64,000 nt of DNA from Acanthornis magna (taxonomy: Eukaryota; Chordata; Aves; Passeriformes; Acanthizidae). Of the stretch, positions 15,401 through 30,400 are shown in pieces. The stretch lies in NCBI GenBank assembly GCA_036785705.1, contig JAWUZG010000056.1, positions 1,427,001 through 1,491,000 of the forward strand, read 5' to 3'. The position numbers were made by a program, and so were the translations under genes. The notes below the pieces were generated by a model that saw nothing but the letters and a program-made list of their open reading frames with translations, was not told where the DNA came from and did not search any database. How positions within the stretch are numbered: the first letter of the stretch is position 1; each line of letters starts with the position of its first letter.

Positions 15401-18400
15401 AGCCACTCCCATCTGCCTTCACCTTGGCATAGCACGATGCAGGGTGGATTCCTGAGAAACCAATGGGCCATCACAGGTGTCTATTACATCAACCCATCAG
15501 CTTTTACATGGGCAAGTACAATCTTGATAGCAGGAGCTGTTTTCTTACCAGATACACAGCCGTCTGTGTGCATATGCAATTCAGCACAGCAAGTCCCATG
15601 CATGTTTACAACAGAGCTTTCCACCCTCTTGCAGGCAGCTGCACACAGGAAATATCTTGTTCGCAACCTTTAGGCTGAGTATCAGCCACACCAGCTTCAA
15701 GCTGCACAATCTTCTGAAGAGTGTCTTTAAGAGAAAAGCTCATTTTGCCAGATTTTCTGCTACTGCCCCATTCTATGTTTTTCCAGGCAAAGTTCACAAT
15801 GGCTAAGAGATTCATAATACTCTTCTGAATGTAGTTTAGTCTAAATTTTAGGTTAAGGTAGAAAATACACAGACATAAATCTTCTGCAATCAGAGCCAAC
15901 AAAATGCATTAAAACACTAATGTTCCTCTATAATTGTTTTTAATTATGTCAAGGCCCACAAAGACTCACTTTTATTAGTTTCCTAATTATTTCTGCTGGA
16001 AGTCAAATGCATTCTACACTATCTTTAGAAAGAGACACTTGTACATTCTTGTTTAAGGTTGGGCATCCTAGATTAACATTATCCCAGTAAACACAACTAG
16101 TAGTAGATTTTCCTTAGAAATAACATTCCCAGTTGTTCCCAAACCAGATGAATACTAAGCACACAACACATGCAATAAATGGCATTCTGCAGACTGATCT
16201 GTTTTGTATGCATCACATTCCTGTCCACAAAAATAAACACAAAATGTTAAAACAATCTATTAATAAAGATCACCTGAATTTGTCAGTATGCTGCAATTCT
16301 CCTCTTTGTGGAACAAACAGCATTTTGTACCGAAATTTATTTCCAAGTACTGTTCAAGGACAGTTCCCTACACAGAATGGGAAGTTAATTTTTATATACC
16401 TGTGCCCCCACCAAGCTCCCATCACTATATGAAAAGGTATTCAATATATAGGTAATTCAAGGTAAGATATAATGCTTTAGAGTTTTCTGAAATACAAAAC
16501 AACTATTAGAAGAATCTGTATACAAAGATTTCCTTCAAGTAGCAATCATTCAAAGTCACAACACAGCTTAAATGTATCAGTACCTAAGGAACATTCTGAT
16601 GAACCAGAGCCTACCAGGTCAAGTCTCCTTTACTGAAACCAAGAATTCTTTGTACTACAGTCATGTTTTGAAGAATATACATTCTCGAGAGTATAAAGCT
16701 TTTGGCTCTGTAATTGATCTCTGCGCAATGAAAACTCTACAACAGCTGTTTAATTCAGTAGTTTTAACAGTCTCATCCACTTCACTGTTTAATCATTTTA
16801 AGCAAACTTCACACTGTAATTACTGGGGCTGGAACTTGACTTAAGTGCTACTAGGCATCACTTTCAAAGAGCTTATCTTTTCTTTCTTGCCTCAAATTGT
16901 TTGGATTACTTTTGGCTCCCAAGTTCTTTTGGAAGAAGTTGTGCTTATAATATCCCTCAAATAACCCTAAAATTGGACTAATTGAATTGCGTGTTAATGA
17001 GACAAAACCAAGTAAACACTCAAGCCCAAGTAAATGCCCAAAATAACCAAAACGCTTCACTCACCAGAGTATTGCTCTTCTTAATATCTTCTAAACGCTC
17101 TAAGACTGAAGTCAGGTTTGGGTCATCTGATTCTACAAACCATATTGGTGATGAAGAGGGGTAAGATTCCTGTAAAAAAACCCAAAAACATAAGGTCCAA
17201 CAAATAAACAAACAAAAAATCCCAAAGCCTTTAAAAATAATTTACCCCTAAAATTTCATAACACAGTATTAACATCACCTTTTATCTTACTCTGTCAGGT
17301 AACATAGCTTTTAACGCCACATTTTTAGGCAATGCAAAAGAAGTTGAAAGAAATCCAGCCAACTGGTTCTTCAAGTATTTCATCCTATTTCTGTCTTTCT
17401 CAGATCATGGATATACGTAAGAAACAGTGCTGAAAAGTTTAAAACCTTGGGGGCAGGTGGAACAGGAGAGAGAAATTTAAAAATGCAGAATGGGTGATTA
17501 TTAGCAAAAAATGGAACCACAAGCAGCACATGTTAAAGAATATATGCTGATCTTTTTCATAAAAAAGACATCTTCTTCCAAAGAAAAATTCTGAAAGCAA
17601 TAAAACCTGGAATCTTTAGATTTCCTCTTCAAATAGGATTATTGAAACTCTTCTAGCACTGACCCACAGACCAAAGCAATACAGCTCAAACGTCCTGCCT
17701 TGGAGGGCAGTTCAACTGGCAGATCACGATGCCAAAAATCTGCCATTTTATCTTTGTACCACCAAGGCTCCTTGAGGACTTTCCACTGTTGGAAGATTCC
17801 CCAAACAATATACTACATACAAGAAAACTCCCAGCACAACTTCATTCCATGCACAGAGTCCTGCAGCTGCCAGGCAGGTGCCAGGAGACAGCCAAGGGGC
17901 AGTGAGATCAGAGGGGCTCACAGGATTACAAGAGTGCTCCATTTCCCTCCACAAGCCATGGTTTGGGCACATGGAACCCATGGCCCACAGCTGCTCATGG
18001 GGCCACTGTCACTAAGGTGCCACGGCACGCAGCCCTTCCCAAGGGGCTTGACAGACCCCTGCTGCAGAAAGGGAAACAGAAATCCCTCGCCTCTCCTTTA
18101 GATCTTTCAAAACCCAACTCCATTTTCTCCTCACACACGTTTGGTAATATTGTGAGAATAGAGGAAACAAGGAAACTATGTAGCTTCCAACTCAACAGTA
18201 AGTGTCCCTTTGTATCATTGACATGTGTGGATTTTGTTTTGTTTTAGTTATTTAAGGCATTCTCCACTTCTCACACATTCAATTAAATTTTAGGAGCTGA
18301 GGACAAATTGCTGAACCTCAGTTTTATCACCTAGATATTATCTTCATATCCCGAGGTCTTACAAAATAATGAGGGAATTTTCATTCATTTCCCTCACTGC

Positions 18401-21400
18401 AGTTGAATAGGAAAAAAATTCTATCTTTCTCATTCCAGAGACAACGAATTATGCTTCATTCTTCAACACTGAACAGTCAAGGTTTGAAAGCAGGAGAAAA
18501 ATACAAGCATGTTAGAACTGGTTTTTAATAATATAAAATGTATTTCCTAACTGACCTTCTAGCTGAAGTGCTGCACCCCATAAAAGAAGCCATGTGACTA
18601 GAGGACATCAGCTTTGGCAAAACAGACTGACAGAATTCCTGCCTGGCACCGTACTCCAGACTACTTCTAGATACAGAGGTCTAAAATTCCCACCTCTAAA
18701 CTGAAGCCTTTGCATAAACTTATTTTTTAACAAGTTCAATCCCCTTAAGTTTATATATAATTTTTTTTCTAAATCACAGTTAAAAACACCTTAAAGGATT
18801 ACATGAGATTCCCAGTTTCTTTATGAAATGACAAATTGTTCACATCTTTCATCTTCACTTCAAAGCACACTACACACAAAGTAGAGACCTTAGAATATCA
18901 ATTCTTGATTAACTAATACTTATCTCAAATACCTATCAACGAAGTCCAGCACTCAGCTTGCCAAGATTTATGGCAAAGGCAGGCTTACAGAAGTGGTTTA
19001 ATCACTTTCTTCCTTTGCACAACACAGTACTCGAGAAAGGTGCATTTTCTCCTCAGTTTCACTTAATAGATGAACCACTATCTCTCTGGGAGAAACAAGA
19101 TTGAATTCCCCATTGCCATTGGGTTTCTAAACTGTAATTTTTAGGAGCCAAACTTCACTAAAGGTATTTCAGGTTTTGTACTGATAACATCTCACTCATT
19201 TTTAATAACATGCAACCAACTTGTGAAGCCTTCTGCAATGGTGCAATCTTCTCACCTCAAGCCTTTCCCACTGCACACTGCTCTGGATGCACAGAGGGGA
19301 ACAGCACAAGGGAATCTCTGCTAACTGTGGCCCCACTGCATGAATACTTGTTCGAGCCAGCTGTTTTTGAGACCTGAACTTCTCGGACCAGCTCACGAAG
19401 TTGAGGAAGGCAGTAGGGCAAACACTGCTGCCATGACTTTAGATTTCACCAACATTCCCATCAAGAAATACAAAGAACAAGCAAAATCCCCTCCAAGATA
19501 CACCGAGCCATCTGTTTCTGAAAATCCTCACACTCATTAGAATAAAAATATTCTCTAGATACAGTCAGCATTTGGACTGTGCATGCCTATTCTCCTAAAA
19601 GGTATTTCTGGCTTTTTTTTTTTTTAATCAGGCATTTTAAAAATTATGTTAGTCCAGATCTATAGAAGGCTATTAATTGCAAAGATTTATTGAAGACAAA
19701 CACCTGCTCATCCTCTCTTCTAAATCATATCTGGAATCTGAAGACTGCTTAGAGAATGGAACTCAACTCTTCACTGTCTATATTCCTTTTTTCTCACAAT
19801 TTTATTTCTCCTTTCTCCACCTGAAGAATTTATGGAACAACCCCACAGTAGGACATTCATTATTGCAACCAGTATCTATTCCAGTCTGGGGGACTATATA
19901 AATACCTCCTCCAAAATACTTGCAGCATGTCTGTCAGCAGCCAGGGACATGAGTGACAGTGCAGATGTGATGATCAAGCAATCCCATGATGTGTTTCAAT
20001 ACACTGCAGTGGCTACCTGAATGTGCTGCTGCCTCCTGCTCTGAATAGCGGTCCTTACTCATGGTTTACGCTCACGCCACTTTTTGCCCTGAAAACATGT
20101 CCTTTCTGTATGTGACAAAACTTAGAAGGACTCAATACTGCCTGGATTAATAGTGTATAGCACATATGAATGACTATGTCCTAAAAATTATTGACATTTT
20201 TAGTCTGATTTAGTTCTTGAAACATGAATAGGAAGAATGCACTTCTCAGAAAAGCTCTTCTTTAATACTGCAAGCATATTTACTCAGCTGTAGCTGAAAA
20301 TACGGCAAATTTTAGATTTTTGGAATAGGACTATTTAATTGCACATTCCAACCTTTTCACAACAGATGCGTAATATTAAAATACAAGTTCAACCAAACTT
20401 CCATTTTGTTGTGACACTTCTTAATTCTTCAGATTTACCAATAAATATATTCATTTATTTTAAAAACATAAATGGCATTAAGTTTCTCTAGATCTGTAAG
20501 TAATCCATATTTTTGGAACAGCTGATTTCCACGCGGATATGAGTCACTATATTTTGAAATACAGAATTCACACACGAACTTCAAACGTTCTGAACTTGAG
20601 ATATAAAAAGGCTCATAAATTTGTAATAACCACAGCAGGCAGCTTAAAGCTAAGCTTGTGGTTTTGTAAGGTCAAACAACTGAACTTCACATGAGCTAAT
20701 TCTGTTGAGAGAATTAAGACAGCTTTTTCTTCTGTATCTGCATCCTATAGAGATAAGAGGTGGATTTGAGCTGTTGTGTTGTGTAAGGAACACAGGCTTC
20801 TTGAAGGCAACATTTCATGAGAGGAACCCTAAAATAGCAGTTCTTTTACTACTAATTCTCAGTGGCTAAAAAGCCCCATTACTGTGGGCCTTTCACTAGA
20901 GAGCTGCTATGCAGTGATTTTGTCTCCGTGATCCATCTCAGCTGCACAGCCTTCACCATATTCAGTATTTGAGGTGTTTTATGTAACTGCTGCTTTTTCC
21001 CCACTCTCCACAAGCCAAGGCAGAAGCTCATCCCGAGAGGGAGGGCTGTGGAGCACAGCAGTGCCACTGGACAGCAGTGACAGGACAGCAGTGACATCAC
21101 AGCTCGCCTGCACTGGGGCAGGACAAAGGCAGGATGTTTACAGCAGCACTGATACAATGACAATTCATGGCATCATCACTTCCAGAGACTCTTTGTATCA
21201 GCACCGGGACAGACTGGGAGCTTTGTCAATACAAGTGCTTCTGTAACAGAACGCTCCGAAAGAATTTAGCCCACTAATAAACACACCAAATACAAAGAGA
21301 ATAAAGCCCTGCACTCCTGCCATGGGAACAATTTCAAAACTGAACAAATGATTTAGGAAAACCACAGCGTGTTAGAAGAATACACACGGGATCTCACTGT

Positions 21401-24400
21401 TCAGACATTCCATTACATCCTCTGTAAGAGGTCTACTTACATTTTACTAACCATTTTGCTTACCAAAGGGGAAAGGAAAAAAAAAAAAAAAGCAGCAATA
21501 TGTGACAGAAGATTCCAGGAACACACACATTAAGACAGCTTTTCCTGGGCAGGATCTGTCATCTAAGTATATCCTATCTAAGCTTTCTCATCCTTAACAA
21601 TAAGGCTGTTTCCTTGCAATGTTATATAATCTTTATCCTGCTTTCTAAAGCTACAGTGACACAATTTTGACATTAGTAAGAGACTTTTAAATGAGACATT
21701 TCTAAATTACTACAACACTGTTAAAATTGTGATGCTGCCAAATCAAAACATCTCGCTCTCTCTCTTGACATTAGAACAACCTGCACATACAGTTTGCTAT
21801 AAGGCAATAGAGCAATCATCTCTCCTTGCACACAACTGAGCCATTTTATCACAGCTGAATGGTAAGAAAACACATTTAAACACATGGCTACTGCATTGTG
21901 ATTTTTAAAAAATCACAATTACATGGTGACAGTTCTTAATTTTCTTTAATTTCCAGATTATACTAGATGGAAAAAGTGTGGGGGTGGTTTCTTTTAAAAA
22001 TCGTTAGCATACTGTCTGAACAAATTTCAACCAGTTTTATTTCTTTTCTGTAGGTTTTCACAAAATCCTCATCATAGACAGAACCTAGTTCTGTTGTTTT
22101 TACACCAGATAAAACTAAAACTTAGCTAATTTTCCTAACAGTCCTTCTAATATTCATCTTCTCAGTCCCCAAATTTTTCTTTGCCCCACTTTACTTACAA
22201 AAAGCAGAACACCAAACTCCAAGATCTTTTAACCAGCTTAGATACTCTGAGAAGGCTGGAAAGAGACTCTTCTAGCTCACCCAAATCTTAGTAATGAAGT
22301 AAGTAAATCCTAATGGAACAAGACATCTCAGAAGGCTAATACAATCTTCTCAAGGTGAATACATTTGCAGCTATAAACAAATGCCAAAGAATTGATTTCA
22401 AATCACAGATGGCTTTTCAAGTTTGTCCATTTAATTAAACAGCAGAATCAGATCTTCATAATGGGTCATCTATACATCTGACATGAACATTCAGTAAGTA
22501 CTGAAGATTAACCAACAATTAGCTACAGTTTAGTACACATTATTTGCAATTGCTAGTCAATCATTCACTACTTATTTTTCACCTGCATCACATTGCCTTC
22601 AGAGGAAAAAACCTCAGAGTTTAATATTAACAAAAATATCAGTATTTAGGAAGATATTCTTAAAGCTAAGGTTTAGCTTGGTGACCATAAAACACTAGTG
22701 CTTACAGCTACTTAAAATAGCATTAGTTGTGATTACACAACTGACAGACTGTTTCCCATTATTAGGGGCCAAATTTTCCAAAGGCAGCTTAAGAAGCAGT
22801 AAGCATTTTCTACTGCTAGCAGCTCTACTGTCAGTGAAATCTACAGGCTTAAGAACTTTTAAAAACAAGCAGATTGCCATCTGCCCTCTCAACCAATCCT
22901 TTATAACAAAGAAAGAAGAAAGCATGAAGAGTCACTTTCATTGAAAGCAATCCAAACAAAACTATTCTCCAGAAACCTCTATTTACTTAAACCTCCCAAA
23001 ATTTTTATTTTCAAACACTCAGGCAACACCCTTTGCTCTATTGTACGGATGAAATTACTAATGTTTAAAATACTCTAACATTTGCACTTTTAGATAAGAA
23101 AAATTTATCATTTCATAAAGACTCTAACATGTCAGTGATCCAGAGTTCTAAAAGATAAAACTGTTGGCAACGGAGAGTTTAAAATGAAATGTAGTATTTG
23201 TGGTAGCAAGGAAGCAAAGTGAATTTTACCCATCACTACCAGAGGAAAACTTTAACCTGCTTTTCCTCTTGAATTTTAAACTTGGATATAACATGCTATT
23301 AACCTGCCCGAAGGCAAGCTTGTATCACCTTTACTTTTCTTACATCCTCTTAAAGCCTGACAGGCTCAGTTCAGTGAGAGCACTTGCAACAAGCCCTGTG
23401 CTTGGTAAAGCACCAAGTAGAGCTGTCTGAAACACACATCTCTCCACGACACACAAAATTACTGCAATTCTACTCTCAAATTTAATGCCTCTGTTGACAG
23501 CTACAGCCTATGCACAACACTCCCAGGTGAAGCTTCATCCTCTGGTTGGATCCCTGGGATTGCAAGAGCTTAATCATCTTGCACCTTTGCAGGAGGAAGG
23601 TGAAAGAATCCCCTAATCCTGTTCTATGTCAGTTCTGCTAATACGCTCAGCCCCGCAGAAGCCAATACCTTCAGGAGCGCATTAAATCAACACAACTAAC
23701 AGGGTCACAGTTTGCCTCTCCCACACGCTCTCCAGGGAATGAGGCAAGTGCAGCAGAGTACCTTTGGTTTAGAATTGTTTATGGTATTAAATACAGCCAT
23801 GCTAGAGAAGGGAGGGTCAGAGGTACGTGCCTCATGGAGCAGAAAGACCGTAACAAACCACAGCTCCATAGATGCCAGTAAAATTCACTCTGCAACCACA
23901 AATCGTCCCAAACAAAAATACAGTTCTCTGTACGAACAAGTTCTACTGATTGCAGAAGGCCACCACAAAAGTAGCCAGGAAGAAAAGTTTGTTGAGAGTA
24001 TACAGAATGGTTCTGGAGGTTCCTTTTGTCTTCACAACACCTTTCTGAGAGCAAAGCCACTGCCCTGCTGTCACGTCAGGTGTCACGGCCACACGTGCAG
24101 TGCTCTGACACTGCATGAGTGCACAGCGAACCACAGCACATCTCTAAGTCAACTGAAAGCTTAGATCATAGAATACTTTTTGTAATATACAGATTCAGCA
24201 GCATCCGTAAGTGCCAATCTTCATTGATAGCAACCACAGAACTAAAGAAGTACCAACAGGGACAGTATTTCAATGGCAATTCACTTGTGTACAAATCATT
24301 CCAAAATCCAAGCAGTTTTTAATCTGCACGTTAATCTTCACTAATTCATTTCTTCAACCCAAGCCCAAAGAACTCTCTTGAAATTATTATGGAATCTTTA

Positions 24401-27400
24401 ACTTTTTAAATTTTTTATACACCTAAGACAGAAAACAACATTTTGAGGAAAAAAAAAAAAACCCCACGAAAACTTCAGCAACTGCTGCTTTCAAACAGGC
24501 ACATACAAGAGGCCAATAACTTCAAAGTCTGCGAAATAATCTAAGCTACTTTTGTGTTTTACTTCCATATCTCTCTGTCCAGGTACACACATCTCTCATG
24601 GCTCAAAACATCATTACATAAGAAGCCAAAACATCTATAACCAAAGCAGCAAAGGCACAAAACATCACTTCAAATGGTCACAAACATGAATGTAAATGTG
24701 GCATCATAGTTCTTAAACTGCTTGCGGTCAAGTTCTTTCAGTCAAGGTTTTACAGCCAGTTGTTCTTCAAATTATTCAATCTATGCAAAATGTTCCAACT
24801 GCCAATTCCAATACATGAAATTGCACATAACCCTTGGAAAAACAGGTTTATCAGACTCCCTTATCAGTTGCCACAACCTCATTCTCTCTCCATACCAAGC
24901 AAGAGGCAGGAGGCTACTTGTCCAGTGTAACAAAACTACACAGAACTAAAACATTAAATTGAAGCATAAAAGAAAAAAAATGAACTTTTCTGATAAAACA
25001 CAGTTATTGTTCATTACTATGAAGCAGCATTTTACTCTCTACATCATCATAATACAGTATGTCATCTCTCCAATCAAGGAAATTCACAGAAAAAAAACAA
25101 ACATTCTTAACACTTTTGTCCAGACCCAAACCAAAATCCACCAAATGTTGCTGAACTGCTGCTCCAACACAACACTACACAGAATTACATTAACAGCATA
25201 GCAAGTCAGTTGTTCTAGAGCAGTGTGCAGTCTCTGCAAATGTACACTATTGTGGAGGGCCAATCTAAGTGAGCTAAGGAACATTGCTTTGCCAATGTTA
25301 ACAGCAAAAAATAAAGTCACAGATCCTCCCCACTGAAAAGTGAGCAAAGCACACAGCACTGCTGCAGGTTAAGTGACTTGCTTATTGGGAACAGGCTGTA
25401 GACCTGAGACTATGTCCAGGTTTTTAGTATAGCACCTCACAGCAGTAGGATCAAGCTGTCCTGCTCCTCACACACAAAAACCCTGCTGTGAGCTTATACC
25501 CTCAGCTTGCCAGGTGCCAGAGGCTGCTTGTTTGGGAGCCCTCAGACACAAGGGGTTCTCTTTAATGCACACACTACACAGGAACTCAAGCTGGCAATAC
25601 GTTACATAAGAGCAGCTACACACATGGGCTAGACAGAAAGGTATTTTGTAAATCTGATTCTGCAATACTCTCTCTACTACCAGCACAGAATCTGATGAGC
25701 CCAAATTCCTGCAGGAAGTCTGGTTACTTGAAACAAATTATCAACTCGTTCTAATCATCAAGAGTTATTACATACCTACTTTTGAAACTATACAGACAAG
25801 TACATGCAGAAAAGTTATCAACATTAGTGTCACAAAGCCAGAATAGCAAGAAATGGCTTCTAGCATGGCTAGAACAGAAGAACTGGTTATAACTAAGTTG
25901 TGACATATCCTTCTCTCACCAACTTGACTTCATAAAGTTTCCTCGCAGAGCTGCTCTCACCTTTATCACATATACAGTTACTCCACCATATGCAGTCTAG
26001 TACCACCTCTGCTATCACCCAAAATACCCAGGCTTCCCCTTCTTTACTTAACTTCAGGAATTTCCATCCCTCAAGTGTTCAAATCACTTGGCATCCCCAT
26101 CTATCTGTGCCCTTTCCCCTCTCTGAAAGCAACCTTCCTCTTTTCCACATTTTCCCTTTGCTGTGCTCCAGTCACACCTGCAGGTAGGAGGATTTTTCAT
26201 CCTCACCCACAGCTAAGAAAGGCCCTGCTGCCCCACTGCTCTCACACCTGAGAGCATTCCAGCCACCACTCACCAGGCTCCCAAGCTCTCCCTCACAGTA
26301 CCATGTACACAGCTGCCCTGATGCTGCTTAGCCACAGGCCTTCAGATTAGAGCCATTTGGATGGAACTTTGTCCCCCACATGCAAAATTTCAGTACCACT
26401 GAGTTCAACCAATGTTTACCATTAATAAGTTAAATACCACAACTCTTACCACAGTTATTTCCTACTTCAAAAATTCAAGGAAGCCTGTGGTATCTTGAAC
26501 ACCACTGCTCAGGAACGCTTTGATTTTTTTCTAATGCCACTATACAAGTTCTAACAGAGCTTATGTTCCTGCCTTCCTGAACACACACTGAAGAAGCTAC
26601 TGCAAGATCTCCAACTGCATTGAACTCTTTTGCTCAGAGGGGGCAAAAAATTATGAGGTTTGAGAGAAAGGAGAATATAGTTTGTACTAAATCTTCAGAA
26701 ATCATTTATTAGCTGCTCTACAGTACTTAGTACACCAAGATGTCTTGTAAGCATGAGATAAAGAAAAAAATCCCCACATGTAAGGTCATTATTTTCATAC
26801 CATGCTTAGAGATTACAGCTGGAAGCAAGACATCAGTAAGACATACACACTAACTGGTGTGCTTGTTTCCACCAGGGATCATCTGAGAACTATTTTGATC
26901 ATATTAGCTCCAAGCGTATTGCATACAGGCAGACTGATTGAAGAGCTAAATGTTAAATACCCTCTTCTTACTATAATCAGTCATTTAATTTTCCAGTTAT
27001 CTTCTAGGAGCTGGTGAAAGGTCATTTTTGCTTCTCCTACAGAGCTTGCAGCTGAAGAAACACAGTGGAACACATACTAAATCACCAGCTGTCATGTCTC
27101 TTAGAAATGGAATATTACCATTTAAAGGAAAAAAACCCTAATACACCAGCCAGGAATTCAGGCATTTACAACCTTTCAAAACTACATAAAGGCAAACAAC
27201 CTGACAGTACTGAACAGTAGTCCACACTGAGGCATAACTAAAATAGTGGTCATTTCTGTTAACCAACTTCTACAAACATTTGTTCCAATCAAGAAAATTC
27301 ACCCCATCTTTTTCTTTCCTAATAATAATACTATTTAGAGAATTGTCTCCATCTCTGCATCTTGCAGTCTCCTGGAAAGAATCAGATTTTTTGAGTAAAC

Positions 27401-30400
27401 AAACTCCAGGCAGTTAAGCCTGGTACAGCTGTCACTGTAACAACCCAGCCAGGGGTGGAGGCCCAGGGGCCTGGTGCCACCCCAGGCACTGCACCCAGGA
27501 GTGGTCAGTCCCCAGTGCCACCAGGGCTCTGCCAGCAGTGCTGGATCCAGCAGCTCCCACTCAGTCCTGTGTCCTTGTCGTGACAGGACAGCTGTCTGTG
27601 CAGCTGAACCAGGCTGGGAAATAGTCCAGTTCAGCAAGAACTTGGTAGGATTTCTTACATGCCAGCCAGGTCCTTCATCCAGCAAACTCAATTTCAGCCA
27701 CCTCACAAGGCACATAGCCTCTGCTGGTGTGCAAGAAACATCATTATTACAGAGTGCACAGAACACCATCCCACTTTGGGCTTACTAACAATCAGAATTT
27801 TCAGTACATGTTGAGGATATCAACAAGACATCAATATTCAAAACCCCCTGAATAGGTCACATGAGGAAGGATGCTGAGTAAAAAGAATGTAATTCTTTCT
27901 ACAAAACTTCTTTTAATTATCAAAGTGCACAGAGAGCTCTTTGAAGGACCACAACAATCCCATTTCTGAAGTTATTGTATCATTAACTCACACAAGCTAC
28001 CCATTGGAAATAAGCACAGTTTACTGGACATTGAGACCTCAACATATGTCTATTTGAAGCCCACCACTGTGGCTTTCTAGGATATTTTAGGAGAACTTCA
28101 TACACTGTAGGGAGGACAGAAAAATCTCTAAAGTCCTGAGGTACTGGTTATAGCCTTTCACACATCACACACCCAGACTGCAGTGTCAGAAAGGTCTTGT
28201 CTTCCAGACACAAAAGATTCCTCCTAGTCCTTTTTGCAATATTCTTTTTCCAATTACAGTTTTGGCATAAAAGGAGAAATTAAAATCCTCTCTACTCTTT
28301 TACTAGTTTTTTTTGTTAGCTTAACTTGGGTTTGCTAAATAGAACAAAACTAAACTTCTCAATTTCTATTGCATAAGTTATGCTTGATAATAGCTGCATG
28401 AGTGCCTTTCTTCAATCACCAAGTATATCTAATTCTAGCTAAAAAGTACATATTATCAAGACAAAGCTGTGTATGCTTTTATACAGTCCTGGTATCCATG
28501 AGCTGCAAGACAAGGGTCTCAACCTCACTACAGAATGTCTAATGATCTACAAAAAAAAATACATCTGTGGTTTGAACAGAATGCCTCATTCATTACGTGG
28601 TTGCTTCTGTGTACAAATAAATATTTTTTTAAAAAGGTTACCAGCTGTCTAGGCATTAGCTAGGAGTGAGTTTAATATGAAAATCCTACGTCTTTGAAGA
28701 ACTGTTGCATGTTCCAATACACACAGTCTCTCTGTATATATCCAACTTGTCAAAAGCTTCACAGGTAATATCTTTTCATCCATTCCAGTTTAAAAGGGAA
28801 AATAAAGTCTTCTTCCATCAATTGCAGTTATCTGTAGACAGCAACCTTTTCAAGTCTTTCACAGCAGCTTCCAACTCCGATTTAGCAGCAGGGTATTTTT
28901 CAGCAGAAGCAGAAGATGTTTCTTTCCAGCAGAGAAGCAAGAGTTTACTGAGTCAGCCACATCACCTGAAATGAATTGCTAATGTATGAAGGATATCACT
29001 GCACATCACAGCCCTGTATCTGTTTGGGGCAAACCTGCTCCCACTCGGAATTGGCACAAATCCCCACTCTGCCTGCAAGTGCCACTTGAGGATACAGAAT
29101 TTCAATAGCAATTTTGCATATGGGTGGTGAGTTACTGATAACCAGTTTCTCTTTGAAGAAATTATATAAAAATATTAAATGTTTTACAGCAATCCAAACC
29201 AGTCCTTTTCCTTGCAATAACAAGGAAGACTTCAGTGTAGAACAATTCTAACACACCCTTTGCAATACTATGACCTAAGTCTGATAAGGTACCAAACTGA
29301 AACTAGAGATTGTATTGAAGGACACTCACCTAAAGTCATGATCAATAAACACACTCCTCAGAATAAGGCCATAGGCTTGATACTATTTCAAAAACATGAG
29401 GAACAGGACAAGGTTTATTGAACTTGATCAACTGGAACAGTGCTGTTAACTAAAAAGGAAACCTGAGAAAAACAGAAATAAAACTCCAAATGGAGACAAT
29501 GCTGTTGGCATAACAAAATGGGAATGTGAAGGTACACAGCCTGAACAAGTTCAATAATTAGACAGTTCTCAGGAATAAGCAGCGATGATTCTGACAGGGA
29601 TGACTCCACCCTGAAGTGCCTCTCTTAAAATAATCTGATTAACCATATAAGCTCTACTATGGGTCACTACCAGAAATAGTGAAGGACAGACTTGGACAAA
29701 AGTCTGGCTGCCACTCTATAAACAGAAGAGCTGTCAAGTAAAATGTATCTTGCTTTAACTTCAAGCAGTGTCCAGTGTCACAGGTAGAATATCCCTGAGA
29801 TGCTATAGCCAATACTGAACTTTGTTTCTGTGGTATATGTTTGTAGAGATAGCAATCAGCAAATCATCTCAGTGAGAAATGCCCGTGGCAGACTTCTCAA
29901 ACTGGGGATTTTAGTCTAGGAAACTTGTGGAGACCCTCACAGTTCCTAAGCATATATTCTCTCTCACCTCTCCAGAGGAATATTTTCTCTTCCCCCTGCC
30001 TTCTGGCTGGAGAAAAAAAAAAAAAAAAAAGGATCTGTTGGGAATATCAGAGCCAGTTTAGTTATCAGACTTTTTTTTAGACTTAGTCCAAAAGCTACTG
30101 AAAGTTTCCTTCTCTACCAGATACTTCCCCATCCAGTAACTTCAGTATCTCTACACAGTGCTAGACAGCTTGCATTTTAGATAAATATTGAGGTATCCCT
30201 AACAGAACCACAAAGAAAAGAAGTGATGATTGAGCTTTGTGCTTATTCTATCCCCTTAACAGGATTCTTCAGAATCCAGACACAATCCACTGAACGCTTT
30301 TGCTGAGTAAAGGAAATAGCCTGGCTGGCTCAGTATTGTAGGGGTTAAATTGGCTAAAAGAAGCAAACAGTTAAAGTTGCATATTTGCTCTGCAAATCCA

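Larger units (their letters stand above)
10468..17064 (-). other. UBE2Q2: UBE2Q2 intron 2
   Basis: This 6.6-kb intron contains a 29-bp-period tandem duplication (11811-11860), a CR1 remnant near 13.06-13.14 kb, an (AC)8 run, a C10 run and a CTCF-like motif at 14506, each listed separately. No extra exon was found. Confidence 0.8.

Noticed and set aside
19345..19360. tRNA B-box-like GTTCGAGCC
   Set aside because: No A box or cloverleaf can be formed around it.
23712..24164. 150-codon plus-strand frame in UBE2Q2 intron 1
   Set aside because: It overlaps minus-strand frames, has no family match and shows no evidence of being an exon or a nested gene.
27335..27769. 144-codon minus-strand frame in intron 1
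   Set aside because: No conserved motif. It lies in a GC-richer patch with an equally open plus-strand frame.
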